Assembly (NCBI GenBank): GCA_946626015.1
Contig: CAMOTT010000038.1
Span: 1-13,607 of the forward strand
Length of the DNA stretch: 13,607 bases
Source: an uncultured Clostridia bacterium
GTDB lineage: Bacteria; Bacillota; Clostridia; Oscillospirales; Acutalibacteraceae
Direction of reading: 5' to 3'
The translations under genes were made by a program, and so were the position numbers. The notes below the pieces were generated by a model. It was given only the letters and a program-made list of their open reading frames with translations, was not told the origin of the DNA and did no database searches. Every line of letters begins with the position of its first letter. Positions within the stretch are counted from its first letter, which is position 1. Positions 1-7,243 of the stretch are shown piece after piece.

Positions 1-258
1 CTGGGGCTCAGCAAGGAAGAAGGGTTTAACCTTGGCATTATAAGGGGCGGCATGAGCAGCGTCGCCAATCTTTTCATCGCTCAGATGCAGGATTGGCTCG
101 AGCTTGGAGCCGAGGCGCGGATCAACACCCCCGGCACAGCCGCCGGCAACTGGCAATGGCGCATGGACGCCAACGCCGTTTCGAAGGCTCTCAGCAAGAA
201 AATGGCAAGGATGGCAGCTATTTACGGCAGGTATGAAAAGCCGCTTGTGAAGAGATAA
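1..258 (+). CDS. malQ: 4-alpha-glucanotransferase (amylomaltase), C-terminal end only
   Basis: This is the last 85 codons of a gene that begins before the window; the frame is open from base 1 to the TAA at 256-258. The translated end contains ARINTPGTAAGNWQWRM and, before it, a segment ending in QDWLELG. These match the C-terminal region of family GH77 4-alpha-glucanotransferases (MalQ), where the conserved R-x-N-x-P-G-T...G-N-W-x-W-R block lies close to the end. The enzyme transfers alpha-1,4-glucan segments between maltodextrins in the cytoplasm. The catalytic residues lie upstream and cannot be checked. A strong terminator follows at once, so this gene ends its own transcription unit and is probably not co-transcribed with the transporter downstream. 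Confidence 0.87.
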   Translation: MGLSKEEGFNLGIIRGGMSSVANLFIAQMQDWLELGAEARINTPGTAAGNWQWRMDANAVSKALSKKMARMAAIYGRYEKPLVKR

Positions 259-261
259 CAT

Positions 262-308
262 AAAAAATCAGGCCTTCTATGAAGCTTTTATAGGAGACCT
301 GATTTTTT
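262..308 (+). terminator. Intrinsic terminator after malQ
   Basis: Arms aaaaaatcagg (262-272) and cctgatttttt (298-308) pair perfectly over 11 bp. An inner stem (274-280 with 290-296, one wobble) extends them past a single mismatch, leaving a loop at 281-289. The hairpin starts 3 bases after the malQ stop codon. The A-run and T-run form part of the stem, so it could also stop transcription coming from the other direction. Confidence 0.88.
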
Positions 309-446
309 ATTCAATCCAATTGCAGCTTTACAAATACATATATTCCAGCCGATCCGGACGGCCGGGAAAAGTTCGCCGCCCTGTAAGAGTGCCGCCAATA
401 CCGATGGCATGGCAACCTATCCTCTGAGCCGGATCTGAGAAGCTCT
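309..446. other. Non-coding stretch with no recognised feature
   Basis: No convincing reading frame, ribosome binding site or known RNA family was recognised here. Two 7-base segments, gatccgg (351-357) and ccggatc (429-435), are complementary and could close an 85-base structure, but the interior shows no motif I can match to a known riboswitch. The likely transporter promoter (488-516) lies downstream, so this stretch would not be in that transcript unless another promoter is used. Confidence 0.3.
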
Positions 447-485
447 TTTATAATTTTTATGATCATACCGAACTTAAATTATAAA
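447..485. repeat. AT-rich inverted repeat with an adjoining palindrome
   Basis: The arms tttataattt (447-456) and aaattataaa (476-485) are perfect reverse complements separated by 19 bases. Within the spacer lies a perfect 10-base palindrome, tatgatcata (458-467). The right arm ends 2 bases before the proposed -35 element of the transporter promoter. The position suits a regulator-binding site, but the arms are pure A/T, so chance or a simple AT-rich upstream element is possible. Confidence 0.4.
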
Positions 486-487
486 GT

Positions 488-516
488 TTGCAATTACGCG
501 GCGTGTGTGTTAAACT
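488..516 (+). promoter_or_regulatory. Probable sigma-A promoter of the transporter operon
   Basis: A -35 TTGCAA (488-493), a 17-base spacer and a -10 TAAACT (511-516) each match the consensus at 4 of 6 positions. TGT directly before the -10 gives an extended -10 (TGn) element. Transcription would begin near 523, leaving a leader of about 28 bases before the ATG at 551. Confidence 0.5.
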
Positions 517-550
517 GTTAGTTGATATATTTCGGAAGTGAGGTTTTGGG

Positions 551-2383
551 ATGAACGATCAGAAACCGGCCAAAGCGCTGACCTACACAAGGCGTGAACT
601 CGCAGGCTATCTTACCGGCCTTGCGGGGCAGAACATCATATACAACATAATCGCCACCGGTCTCGCCTTCTATTTCCAAAGCGTTATATTTATCCCGGCG
701 ATAGCCTGCTCCCTTATCTTTGCCATTGCAAGAGTCTGGGATGCGATCAACGATCCCATGATGGGCTCCATCGTTGATAAGACCCGGACAAAATGGGGCA
801 AATGCAAACCCTATCTGCTATTTGTTCCTGCGGTGATCTGCGTTACGACCATCCTGCCCTTCTTCAACAGTATGTACGCCGAACCCAACGAGAAGCATGA
901 GGTGGAGCTGAGCGCGCAGCCTGTATATTCGGTTTTTGATGAGCAGGCAGCCTCCGCTTTTGAAAAATTCACATATGACGGCAAGGAATACATAGTTGCC
1001 TCTGACTCCGGCTCATGGGAGATCACCAGAGACGCGGAGGGGAAAATAATCAAAAATACCGTCAGCGTATTTGTCAACGAAAACGGCATATACAAGGCAG
1101 TTGACGACCCTGCTCAGGGCAAGACCATAGTGCAGGAATTCCAAAGCGAATTCGGTTTTGAAAAGGCAAGCGGCTCAAAAGGCGCCTTTATTATAATCTG
1201 GGCTGCGTTTGCCTACATCCTTTGGGGCATGACTTACACAGTGGGCGACATTCCCCTTTGGGGCGTTACTTCGCTGATGACAGAGGATCAGAATGACCGC
1301 GCCAAGGCTCTGGCGCTGGCAAGGATCTTTGCAAACGCTGGTATGATAGGCATGGCCTTCACCTTTATTGCCCCAAATTTCAACGGAATTTTCATCGCAA
1401 AGGGCATGGACGAAGCCCACGCCCTGCGCAGCAGCTACATACTTACCGCCATTATATTGACGGTATTTTCCTCCCTCCTGTTTGAGGTGGCCGGTCTTTC
1501 CGTCAAAGAAAAGGTCTCTCAAAGCGAAAAGACATATTCAATCAAGGATAATTTCCGCATTATGTGGGGCAACAAGCCCTTCCGTCAGCTCCTTATCTCC
1601 GGCGTGCTCCGCAGCCCGATACAGCTTTTGAGCATTGTGGCCATGACGCTGGTCATGTATTATTTCTTCAACAATGATATCGAGGGCACCATGACCCTGC
1701 CCGACGGCTCCGCAAACGTTTCAATAATTATCAAGGTGCTGATAATGGGTCTCGGAATATTCGGCGGCCTGATAGGGTTTTCCGCCGTTATCCCGGCTCT
1801 TGCCCGCAGATTTGAGAAGAAAAAGCTCTACAACTTTTTCTCGGTTGCAGGCGCTGTTCCCTATATTCTGATCTTTGTTATCTTCAAACTTACCGGCGGT
1901 GACATCCTCAGCTGGGGCCGCATCATCATAATGGGCGCCATGTTCTTCATGGCCTCCTCATCAATGGGTGCGCTGAACGTTTTGCAGAGCGTTATGATAG
2001 CGGACTGTATCGACTATGAGGAACATATCCACGGTGTCAGAACAGACGGCGTTTTCTTCTCCGGCCAAAGCTTCATCACCAAGCTTTCAGCCGGCATAGC
2101 CTCCCTTATCAGCGGCGCCGTCTATGCCATTGTAGGCTTTTCGGACAAAAATATCGCCCTGCTCAATAACGAACTGTTAAGCGGCGTTGACTTTAAGACC
2201 TATGCCGGCGGCAAATACGCGGCGGCTATGTTCTTCCTTGTCTCCATTCCTCCGGCCGTTGGTATGCTGCTCTCAGCCATACCCACAAGGAATTACTCCC
2301 TGACCGACAGGGAGCACACCCGTATCCTCAACGAGCTCAACGCAAGACGCGCCGCCGGACAAGATGGCAAGGAACAACCTTAA
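551..2383 (+). CDS. GPH-family (MelB-like) sugar:cation symporter with an extracellular insert
   Basis: This 610-residue protein is an integral membrane transporter of the glycoside-pentoside-hexuronide:cation symporter family (major facilitator fold), expected to import a glycoside with Na+ or H+. Twelve hydrophobic segments can be placed (about 17-43, 48-66, 88-108, 211-231, 255-275, 293-313, 345-371, 392-415, 428-447, 457-480, 508-530, 556-577). Segment 2 carries DAINDPMMG (64-72); D64, N67 and D68 match the cation-site residues of MelB. It is followed by the family's cytoplasmic signature TRTKWGKCKPY (78-88). Family members are usually 450-500 residues; the excess is mainly a hydrophilic block at about 110-210 between segments 3 and 4, which should face outward. 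The start has GGAAGTGAGG upstream. The DUF1294 gene begins 27 bases after the stop. The substrate cannot be read from sequence; the GH38 neighbours suggest mannosides (inference). Confidence 0.9.
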   Translation: MNDQKPAKALTYTRRELAGYLTGLAGQNIIYNIIATGLAFYFQSVIFIPAIACSLIFAIARVWDAINDPMMGSIVDKTRTKWGKCKPYLLFVPAVICVTTILPFFNSMYAEPNEKHEVELSAQPVYSVFDEQAASAFEKFTYDGKEYIVASDSGSWEITRDAEGKIIKNTVSVFVNENGIYKAVDDPAQGKTIVQEFQSEFGFEKASGSKGAFIIIWAAFAYILWGMTYTVGDIPLWGVTSLMTEDQNDRAKALALARIFANAGMIGMAFTFIAPNFNGIFIAKGMDEAHALRSSYILTAIILTVFSSLLFEVAGLSVKEKVSQSEKTYSIKDNFRIMWGNKPFRQLLISGVLRSPIQLLSIVAMTLVMYYFFNNDIEGTMTLPDGSANVSIIIKVLIMGLGIFGGLIGFSAVIPALARRFEKKKLYNFFSVAGAVPYILIFVIFKLTGGDILSWGRIIIMGAMFFMASSSMGALNVLQSVMIADCIDYEEHIHGVRTDGVFFSGQSFITKLSAGIASLISGAVYAIVGFSDKNIALLNNELLSGVDFKTYAGGKYAAAMFFLVSIPPAVGMLLSAIPTRNYSLTDREHTRILNELNARRAAGQDGKEQP

Positions 2384-2410
2384 AGCGAAGCAGAGTTCGG
2401 AGGAATGTGA

Positions 2411-2686
2411 ATGAAACCGTTTTTGTATTACTTGGCGGCTGTCTCCGTTTTTTCCTGCATTTTAACGATCCATGACAAGCTGGCGGCAAAACGGCACGCT
2501 TGGCGTGTGCCGGAGCGCGTACTTATGCTTTCGGCCGCTCTGGGAGGCAGCGTGAGTATGTACGCAACGATGCTGATTATCCGCCACAAGACGAAACACC
2601 CGAAGTTTATGGTCGGTATCCCGGTGATAATCGCGGTACAGGTTTTTGTTGTTATTTTTATAATGAAAAAATATCTTGGAACATAG
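2411..2686 (+). CDS. DUF1294 small membrane protein
   Basis: This 91-residue protein matches the DUF1294 family, whose function is unknown. Visible family marks are D22-K23, the W31-R-x-P-E35 block, the G45-G46 pair, and R58-H-K-T-x-H63 followed by F66. Hydrophobic segments lie at about 3-19, 36-57 and 68-86, so it should be a small inner-membrane protein with a basic turn before the last helix. The length is normal for the family. A strong ribosome binding site, CGGAGG (2398-2403), sits 7 bases before the ATG. It lies 27 bases after the symporter gene and 12 bases before the deacylase gene, so the three are probably one transcript. Nothing in the sequence ties it directly to sugar use. Confidence 0.85.
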   Translation: MKPFLYYLAAVSVFSCILTIHDKLAAKRHAWRVPERVLMLSAALGGSVSMYATMLIIRHKTKHPKFMVGIPVIIAVQVFVVIFIMKKYLGT

Positions 2687-2698
2687 AGGAGATAGGTT

Positions 2699-3172
2699 AT
2701 GGCTATTGAAAAAGTAAAGGAATTTTTCTCGGAATACGGCATTGAGGATCGGATAAAAGAATTTGACGTTTCCAGCGCCACGGTAGAGCTGGCCGCACTG
2801 GCTCTGGGCTGCGAGCCCTGCCGGATAGCGAAATCCCTTTCGTTTATGGTGGACGGCCGCGCCATTCTGGTAGTTGCGGCAGGAGACGCGAAAATAGACA
2901 ATCCCAAATACAAAGCCCGGTTCGGAACAAAGGCAAAAATGCTCACGCCGGAGGAAACGCTTGAGCTGGTGGGGCACGCAGTGGGCGGCGTCTGCCCCTT
3001 TGGCATAAACGAGGGTGTGACGGTCTATCTGGATGAGTCACTGAAAAGGTTTTCTTCGGTTTTCCCCGCTTGCGGGAGCAGCAACAGCGCCATTGAACTG
3101 TCCGTTGATGAGCTTGAGAAGTATTCCGGCTGTACCGCCTGGGTCGATGTCTGCAAGAATTGGCAGACCTGA
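2699..3172 (+). CDS. YbaK/EbsC-family aminoacyl-tRNA deacylase
   Basis: This 157-residue cytoplasmic protein belongs to the YbaK/EbsC (ProX-like) trans-editing family, which hydrolyses mischarged aminoacyl-tRNA, classically Cys-tRNA(Pro). Family marks visible are C41-R-I-A-K-S-L with the key lysine at K45, the G61-D-x-K65 turn, the G92-H-A-V-G-G97 loop followed by C99-P-F, and D112-E-S-L near the end. The length is normal and no extra domain is present. The ribosome binding site AGAGGAGA (2685-2692) overlaps the stop codon of the DUF1294 gene, which supports co-transcription. The exact tRNA and amino acid cannot be told from sequence; related members deacylate other pairs. Its place behind a sugar transporter is probably incidental. 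Confidence 0.88.
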   Translation: MAIEKVKEFFSEYGIEDRIKEFDVSSATVELAALALGCEPCRIAKSLSFMVDGRAILVVAAGDAKIDNPKYKARFGTKAKMLTPEETLELVGHAVGGVCPFGINEGVTVYLDESLKRFSSVFPACGSSNSAIELSVDELEKYSGCTAWVDVCKNWQT

Positions 3173-3198
3173 AATATACAACATAATAAACCGGCAAA

Positions 3199-3232
3199 CA
3201 GCGAGGCAGAAAACCTGCCTCGCTGCTTTTTA
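3199..3232 (+). terminator. Intrinsic terminator between convergent genes
   Basis: Arms cagcgaggcag (3199-3209) and ctgcctcgctg (3215-3225) pair perfectly over 11 bp around a 5-base loop, followed by ctttttat. It closes the plus-strand unit ending at 3172. The minus-strand GH38 gene ends at 3249 and reads into the same hairpin; on that strand only a short T-run (ttt) follows, so termination there would be weaker. Confidence 0.87.
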
Positions 3233-3248
3233 TAGGCTTATATTAAAA

Positions 3249-6101
3249 TTATCCGATGAATTTAAGAGTCAGGATTTTTTTGCCTGTGATCTCAAAATCA
3301 ACAAAACCGTCGTCATTCAAGGTAAGCTCTTTTTCGTCCTTTTCTTCCAGCGTCACAAGCCTGACCTGCGACCAGGGTTTATTTGTGTATGCCGGCAGCT
3401 CAAACTCCGCCTGCTGGCGCTCTAAGGGCGATTGTGGCGCGGCAGGAGCCATACCGCCGTTGAGACGGATAGAGTTCTTGACAGTTGAGTCTGAGGGGTT
3501 GAACAACCTTATGACCCAGCCTTCCTCGTCCTCACTGCGCTTGACGGCGGAAATATTCAGGTTTTCGTCCTTCAATTCGATAAACGAATGAGTCATGGGA
3601 GTTTTGCCGTGGGCTGTGGGGGCAAGCTGCGCAGCTGTAAGATAGAGGTTGAACCTCTCGCTCTCCTGCCAGATTTTTGCCTCCTCCCAGTTGCCCTTGT
3701 GGGGCATGAACGCATAGCGGAAGGTGTTGACGCCGATGCACTGCGAGCCCTTATCCCAATCGCTGTAATCCTGCATATCTGTGGTAACGCAGATACGCAG
3801 CGGATAGGAACGAAGGAGCGTGATATAAACTGTCCTGCGCTCATCGTCGGAGGCTTCATACGCCTTGATGCCGGTATTGAAGAAGGCCGCTCCCAGCTTG
3901 CCGTCTGTAAGATCCACAAAGGAATTCATGGGCATTTCTGTCATGGGGATCTCATCATAAAGTGAATAATCCGGCTTTTCGATGGGTCTGGCTATTACAT
4001 CAAACTGGCTCTGCGCCCAGGAGTAATCGGCCTTAAGATCGGTGGGGAACGCCACACGGAGGTAATGATCCTCACAGCGGTTGTTCACTGTGCTTTCAAT
4101 CTCCACCAAACGGGAACCTTTGCGCAGAGTGATAACGGAATCAATATCCACAGGCAGACGGTGCTCGCTGCGTGAACGCTCATCCGCGCTGCGCTTTTCC
4201 GGCAGCATCCAGCGGTAGGATACCTTGTATGAGGTTTCAAATTCGCCGTCACGCAGCAAGGTAACCGTGGGTCTTTCGCTGAGGGTGGTGAAGGTTTCGT
4301 CAAACTCCGGCACAACGTGGTTCCAGGGATCGCCTATCTCGCCGCTGTCCTTGAAATAACCCAGAGAGGTGTAGTTCCTGTCGTTTTCTTTGTCGTAAAC
4401 GTCAAAGGTGCCGTTATCGTTTATCTTCACGCGCAAATATTCGTTCTCCATAACTCTGTCGGAGCGAAGCATGGTAACCGGGGTGGTTTTGCGCACATTG
4501 TAAAGGGGCTCCATTTTGAGTGTGCGGTAGCCCATAGCCGGAATATCCTTGACCTCCAAAGCAATAAGGTACTGCTCCGTGTGCAGCACGTTGGCAACGT
4601 CGTTGGGGTTCTGGATGATCTGGCGGTTATCCTTGTTGGAGGAAATGATCTGATATTTATATGTGTTGCCATCCTCATCGGTGATGCGGAAGGAATCCGC
4701 CTTCCATTCAAAGGGGATCTCAACGCGTATATTGATGGTCTCGCTGCGCTTGAACGGCGCCGGATTGAAAACAACGATGGCCGCGTCATCCCTTGAGAAA
4801 GAGGAAAGATCGATATCTCCGGCGATATCCATAAACGCACGCTCAAACACGCACTTGGCAAGCTCGTTGGACTGGCGGAAGCGGGAGATAACGTCCTCGT
4901 AAACGATGTCGCGTCCGCAGGCGCCGATGCTGTCGTGCCCATGGTTCTGGAGCAAATAATTATAAGAAAGATCCAGGAAGCCCTGGGGATAGCTTGCGCC
5001 CTCCAAAGCGGCGAACACCGCAAAGGGCTCGGCGTAATTTATCAGACGGCGCTCGGTGTCGAAATTTGCCTGCTTGATGTAGGTTCGCGCGGAAAGGATC
5101 CAGCCGCACATGGAGCTGACGGAGCCTTTTGTGTAGGGGCAGCGCATTTCTCCCTTAAGCACCGGAGACTCCGGCTTGAAGCAGTCAATAACGCCCTGCT
5201 CCATCTCTTTTAACGTGGAATGGAATACGCAGGCGTTGGGAAGCGCCGCGTCAAGGTCTTTGATGAGCTGCACTTCGCGGGCGTCCGGGCAGGAGGAATC
5301 GTGGCCGTCGCTCCAGAAACGGTGGGGCGTTGTCCAGTCGTTATCCTGCTCCTTCATCGCCTGCTCCGCACGGGCTTCTATGTTCTCTTTATGGTACTCA
5401 TAGAACGGATGGGTGTACTGATAATCCAGCTTCCAATCCCGGTCGATGAGCTTGAAAATACCGTTGTTGTCGTTCCAGAGCATATCCCGGTTGTTTTCGT
5501 TCTGCTGGTTATAATAAACCGGGCGCTGCACAACGTACCAGATATTATAACGGGGACGCTTGCCCAGACGGGAGGCATAAATACGGGTGCCGTCGGGGCT
5601 CTCCCAATAGAACTCCGATTTCGGGGCGACGTATTCGTTTATGCCGCGGTAAAAAGAGGCAAAATGGATATCGAACCCGGCATAGATCTGCGGCAGCTGA
5701 GAGATCTGCCCCCAGCCGAAGGGCGAATAACCCGTTTTGCTCACGCCGCCCATCTCACGGGCGATCTTGTGACCAAGCAGCAGGTTGCGGATGAGCGCCT
5801 CGCTGCCCACGGTGTATTCATCGGGGAGCGAGAACCAGGGGCCGATGCCGATACGGCCCTCGGAAACGTATTTTTTGAACTTTTCTTTCTTCTCAGGGTA
5901 CACTTCAAGATAATCCTGCACAGGCATGGTCTGGGAATCAAGATGGAAATGGCGGTACTCCGGCACCTTGTCCAGAATATCCATAAGCATATCCAGCATA
6001 TAGCCCAGCATATACTGTGTGCGGCGCGCGGAAAAGCGCCATTCACGATCCCAGTGAGTGTTGGAAATAAAATGGCATTGGATCTTATCTTTTTCGTCCA
6101 T
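3249..6101 (-). CDS. Divergent GH38 family protein, nucleophile position substituted
   Basis: This 950-residue protein has the GH38 alpha-mannosidase layout: a catalytic domain (about 8-290), a helical bundle (about 320-420) and C-terminal beta-sandwich domains (about 440-950) ending with the VKRSEDEEGWVIRLFNPS signature (843-860). The metal-site pair H16 and D18 (THWDREW) and the late pair H389-D390 (NHGHDSIGACGRD) are present, as is a candidate acid segment SDGHDSS (264-270). The block that normally carries the catalytic Asp (GYxPDxFG) reads GYSPFGWGQ (124-132) instead, so F128 occupies the Asp position. From memory, related Firmicutes proteins share this SWGQ/GWGQ form, so it looks like a subfamily trait, not a local error. 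There is no signal peptide, so it should be cytoplasmic. AAAGGAGA (6108-6115) overlaps the HAD stop codon and the gap is 12 bases, so the two are co-transcribed. Activity and substrate are uncertain. Confidence 0.85.
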   Translation of the reverse strand: MDEKDKIQCHFISNTHWDREWRFSARRTQYMLGYMLDMLMDILDKVPEYRHFHLDSQTMPVQDYLEVYPEKKEKFKKYVSEGRIGIGPWFSLPDEYTVGSEALIRNLLLGHKIAREMGGVSKTGYSPFGWGQISQLPQIYAGFDIHFASFYRGINEYVAPKSEFYWESPDGTRIYASRLGKRPRYNIWYVVQRPVYYNQQNENNRDMLWNDNNGIFKLIDRDWKLDYQYTHPFYEYHKENIEARAEQAMKEQDNDWTTPHRFWSDGHDSSCPDAREVQLIKDLDAALPNACVFHSTLKEMEQGVIDCFKPESPVLKGEMRCPYTKGSVSSMCGWILSARTYIKQANFDTERRLINYAEPFAVFAALEGASYPQGFLDLSYNYLLQNHGHDSIGACGRDIVYEDVISRFRQSNELAKCVFERAFMDIAGDIDLSSFSRDDAAIVVFNPAPFKRSETINIRVEIPFEWKADSFRITDEDGNTYKYQIISSNKDNRQIIQNPNDVANVLHTEQYLIALEVKDIPAMGYRTLKMEPLYNVRKTTPVTMLRSDRVMENEYLRVKINDNGTFDVYDKENDRNYTSLGYFKDSGEIGDPWNHVVPEFDETFTTLSERPTVTLLRDGEFETSYKVSYRWMLPEKRSADERSRSEHRLPVDIDSVITLRKGSRLVEIESTVNNRCEDHYLRVAFPTDLKADYSWAQSQFDVIARPIEKPDYSLYDEIPMTEMPMNSFVDLTDGKLGAAFFNTGIKAYEASDDERRTVYITLLRSYPLRICVTTDMQDYSDWDKGSQCIGVNTFRYAFMPHKGNWEEAKIWQESERFNLYLTAAQLAPTAHGKTPMTHSFIELKDENLNISAVKRSEDEEGWVIRLFNPSDSTVKNSIRLNGGMAPAAPQSPLERQQAEFELPAYTNKPWSQVRLVTLEEKDEKELTLNDDGFVDFEITGKKILTLKFIG

Positions 6102-6113
6102 ATTCGTTCTCCT

Positions 6114-7109
6114 TTAGCCCTTAATGATTTTCATTATTTCTTCAAAATTATTGCAATAATGTGTGCAGACCGCCTTGGTGCCGCTGGATTCGATGTTGCC
6201 GCCTGCGATGCCGACGGTGGCGTAACCCGCCAGACGCACGGAGCAGACGCCTGCGCCGCTGTCCTCTATACCGATAACACGGCTGCGCTCCGCAAAGGCC
6301 TGACCCAGACCCACGATGGAGGTCTCGGAATAAAGCCACGGATGGGGCTTTGGCGAAAGCTCTCCCAAAGTGCCCACGCTGCCCTTGCGCAGGGGAAAGC
6401 CTGCGGAAATGATGGCGTCGTAAAAATCCTTGGGGTCTCCCATACCAAGGGTACGGAAGGCCGAAAGGATCTCCGGCCACGCCTTTTCGTAAAGGCCTGA
6501 GGTCACCAAACCGATCTTGATGCCCATGCTCTTCAGCTCAAGCAAAAAGTCCTTAACTCCAACGGTGGGGGTGAAGGCGCCGTCCTTGCCCCGGCCGGCC
6601 ATGATCTCCTCCATCTCACGGTGGGTATGTTCAAAATAAAAGTCTCTCGCCTTTTCAAGGGATTCGCCGGGGCAGTATTTGTCGATGCAATACTGCAAAT
6701 GCTCCGACACGCTGTGGCCGGAAACAAAGGGCAGATCCGCTTCTTCAAGCTCGAACTTCGGGTTGCCCAGCATGCTCGCTGTGCTCATCTGAATTATCCA
6801 GATCCAGAAATCCTCACTGCGCACGGTGGTGCCGTCAAGATCCATCAGCACCGCGCTGAGGGGATATTCGGTTTTTACCGGAGAAACGGGATAATATACC
6901 GGGTAGGCAATGGCGGATTTAACGCAGGCAAGGGTATGGGAGCCGAAGGAGACGAACTCCACCTTGTTATCGCCTGTGGCCACAACAAACTCCACGCCGT
7001 TCCTGCCCGTGACGAAACGGCCGTCCTCGGTGGCGTTGAGCAGATGAAAACCGCTTGTTTCATCCACCTGCCCCAAATCGGGAATAAAAAGAGTTTTGTC
7101 AAGAAGCAT
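6114..7109 (-). CDS. HAD-superfamily phosphohydrolase with extra N-terminal domain
   Basis: This 331-residue protein has all four HAD motifs: motif I MDLDGT with nucleophile D90 and acid/base D92, motif II LVTSG (T203/S204), motif III KPHPW (K254), and motif IV GIEDSGAG (E282, D283). The helical cap inserted after motif I (about 97-175) resembles beta-phosphoglucomutase or sugar-phosphatase types, so a small sugar phosphate is the likely substrate. Residues 1-85 precede motif I, whereas such enzymes normally begin within about 10 residues of it; this part looks like mixed beta structure and I do not recognise it. AAAGGA (7121-7126) supports the start. It is the first gene of a two-gene unit with the divergent GH38 protein. 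A role dephosphorylating a product of that enzyme is inference. Confidence 0.85.
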   Translation of the reverse strand: MLLDKTLFIPDLGQVDETSGFHLLNATEDGRFVTGRNGVEFVVATGDNKVEFVSFGSHTLACVKSAIAYPVYYPVSPVKTEYPLSAVLMDLDGTTVRSEDFWIWIIQMSTASMLGNPKFELEEADLPFVSGHSVSEHLQYCIDKYCPGESLEKARDFYFEHTHREMEEIMAGRGKDGAFTPTVGVKDFLLELKSMGIKIGLVTSGLYEKAWPEILSAFRTLGMGDPKDFYDAIISAGFPLRKGSVGTLGELSPKPHPWLYSETSIVGLGQAFAERSRVIGIEDSGAGVCSVRLAGYATVGIAGGNIESSGTKAVCTHYCNNFEEIMKIIKG

Positions 7110-7144
7110 AACGATTATATTCCTTTCAAAAACAAATTTATATT

Positions 7145-7173
7145 ATTTTATCATATCTTTTTATACAAGTAAA
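7145..7173 (-). promoter_or_regulatory. Probable sigma-A promoter of the HAD-GH38 operon
   Basis: Read on the minus strand: -35 TTTACT (7168-7173), a 17-base spacer, and -10 TAAAAT (7145-7150, 5 of 6 matches) preceded by TGA, an extended -10. Transcription would start near 7138, leaving a leader of about 29 bases before the ATG at 7109. The flanking DNA is rich in A and T. Confidence 0.65.
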
Positions 7174-7205
7174 CGGAAAATAAAAAAGTTTTCCGAGGAT
7201 ACAGC

Positions 7206-7239
7206 AAAAGATCCCGCACCTTGCGTGACAGGATCTTTT
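7206..7239 (-). terminator. Probable terminator after the 824-residue mannosidase gene
   Basis: Arms aaaagatcc (7206-7214) and ggatctttt (7231-7239) pair perfectly, with a small inner stem (cgca 7215-7218 with tgcg 7222-7225). It begins 4 bases after the minus-strand stop codon (7244-7246). The minus-strand T-run is only four bases and lies in the stem, so efficiency may be modest. On the plus strand the tail is much richer in T, though no plus-strand gene ends here. Confidence 0.6.
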
Positions 7240-7243
7240 AGTT

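Noticed and set aside
361..440. Possible SAM or cobalamin riboswitch, suggested by the ggcaacc segment near 411
   Set aside because: The other conserved blocks and the helix order of those riboswitches are missing, and the likely promoter lies downstream.
2428..3006. A 192-codon minus-strand frame over the DUF1294 and YbaK genes
   Set aside because: Both plus-strand genes have clear family motifs and ribosome binding sites; the antisense frame has neither.
3093..3425. A 110-codon plus-strand frame across the terminator at 3199-3232
   Set aside because: It begins inside the deacylase gene, reads through the hairpin and ends inside the opposite-strand GH38 gene, with no recognisable protein features.
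5706..5732. A sequencing error or frameshift as the cause of the missing aspartate in the 950-residue GH38 protein
   Set aside because: The frame stays open and motif-rich on both sides and the motif aligns without gaps, so an ordinary indel does not explain it; I also recall similar proteins with the same form.
5220..6500. A 426-codon open frame on the plus strand spanning the start of the GH38 gene and the end of the HAD gene
   Set aside because: It runs antisense across two well-supported genes and their junction, its translation matches no family I recognise, and no ribosome binding site supports it. It is a codon-bias shadow.
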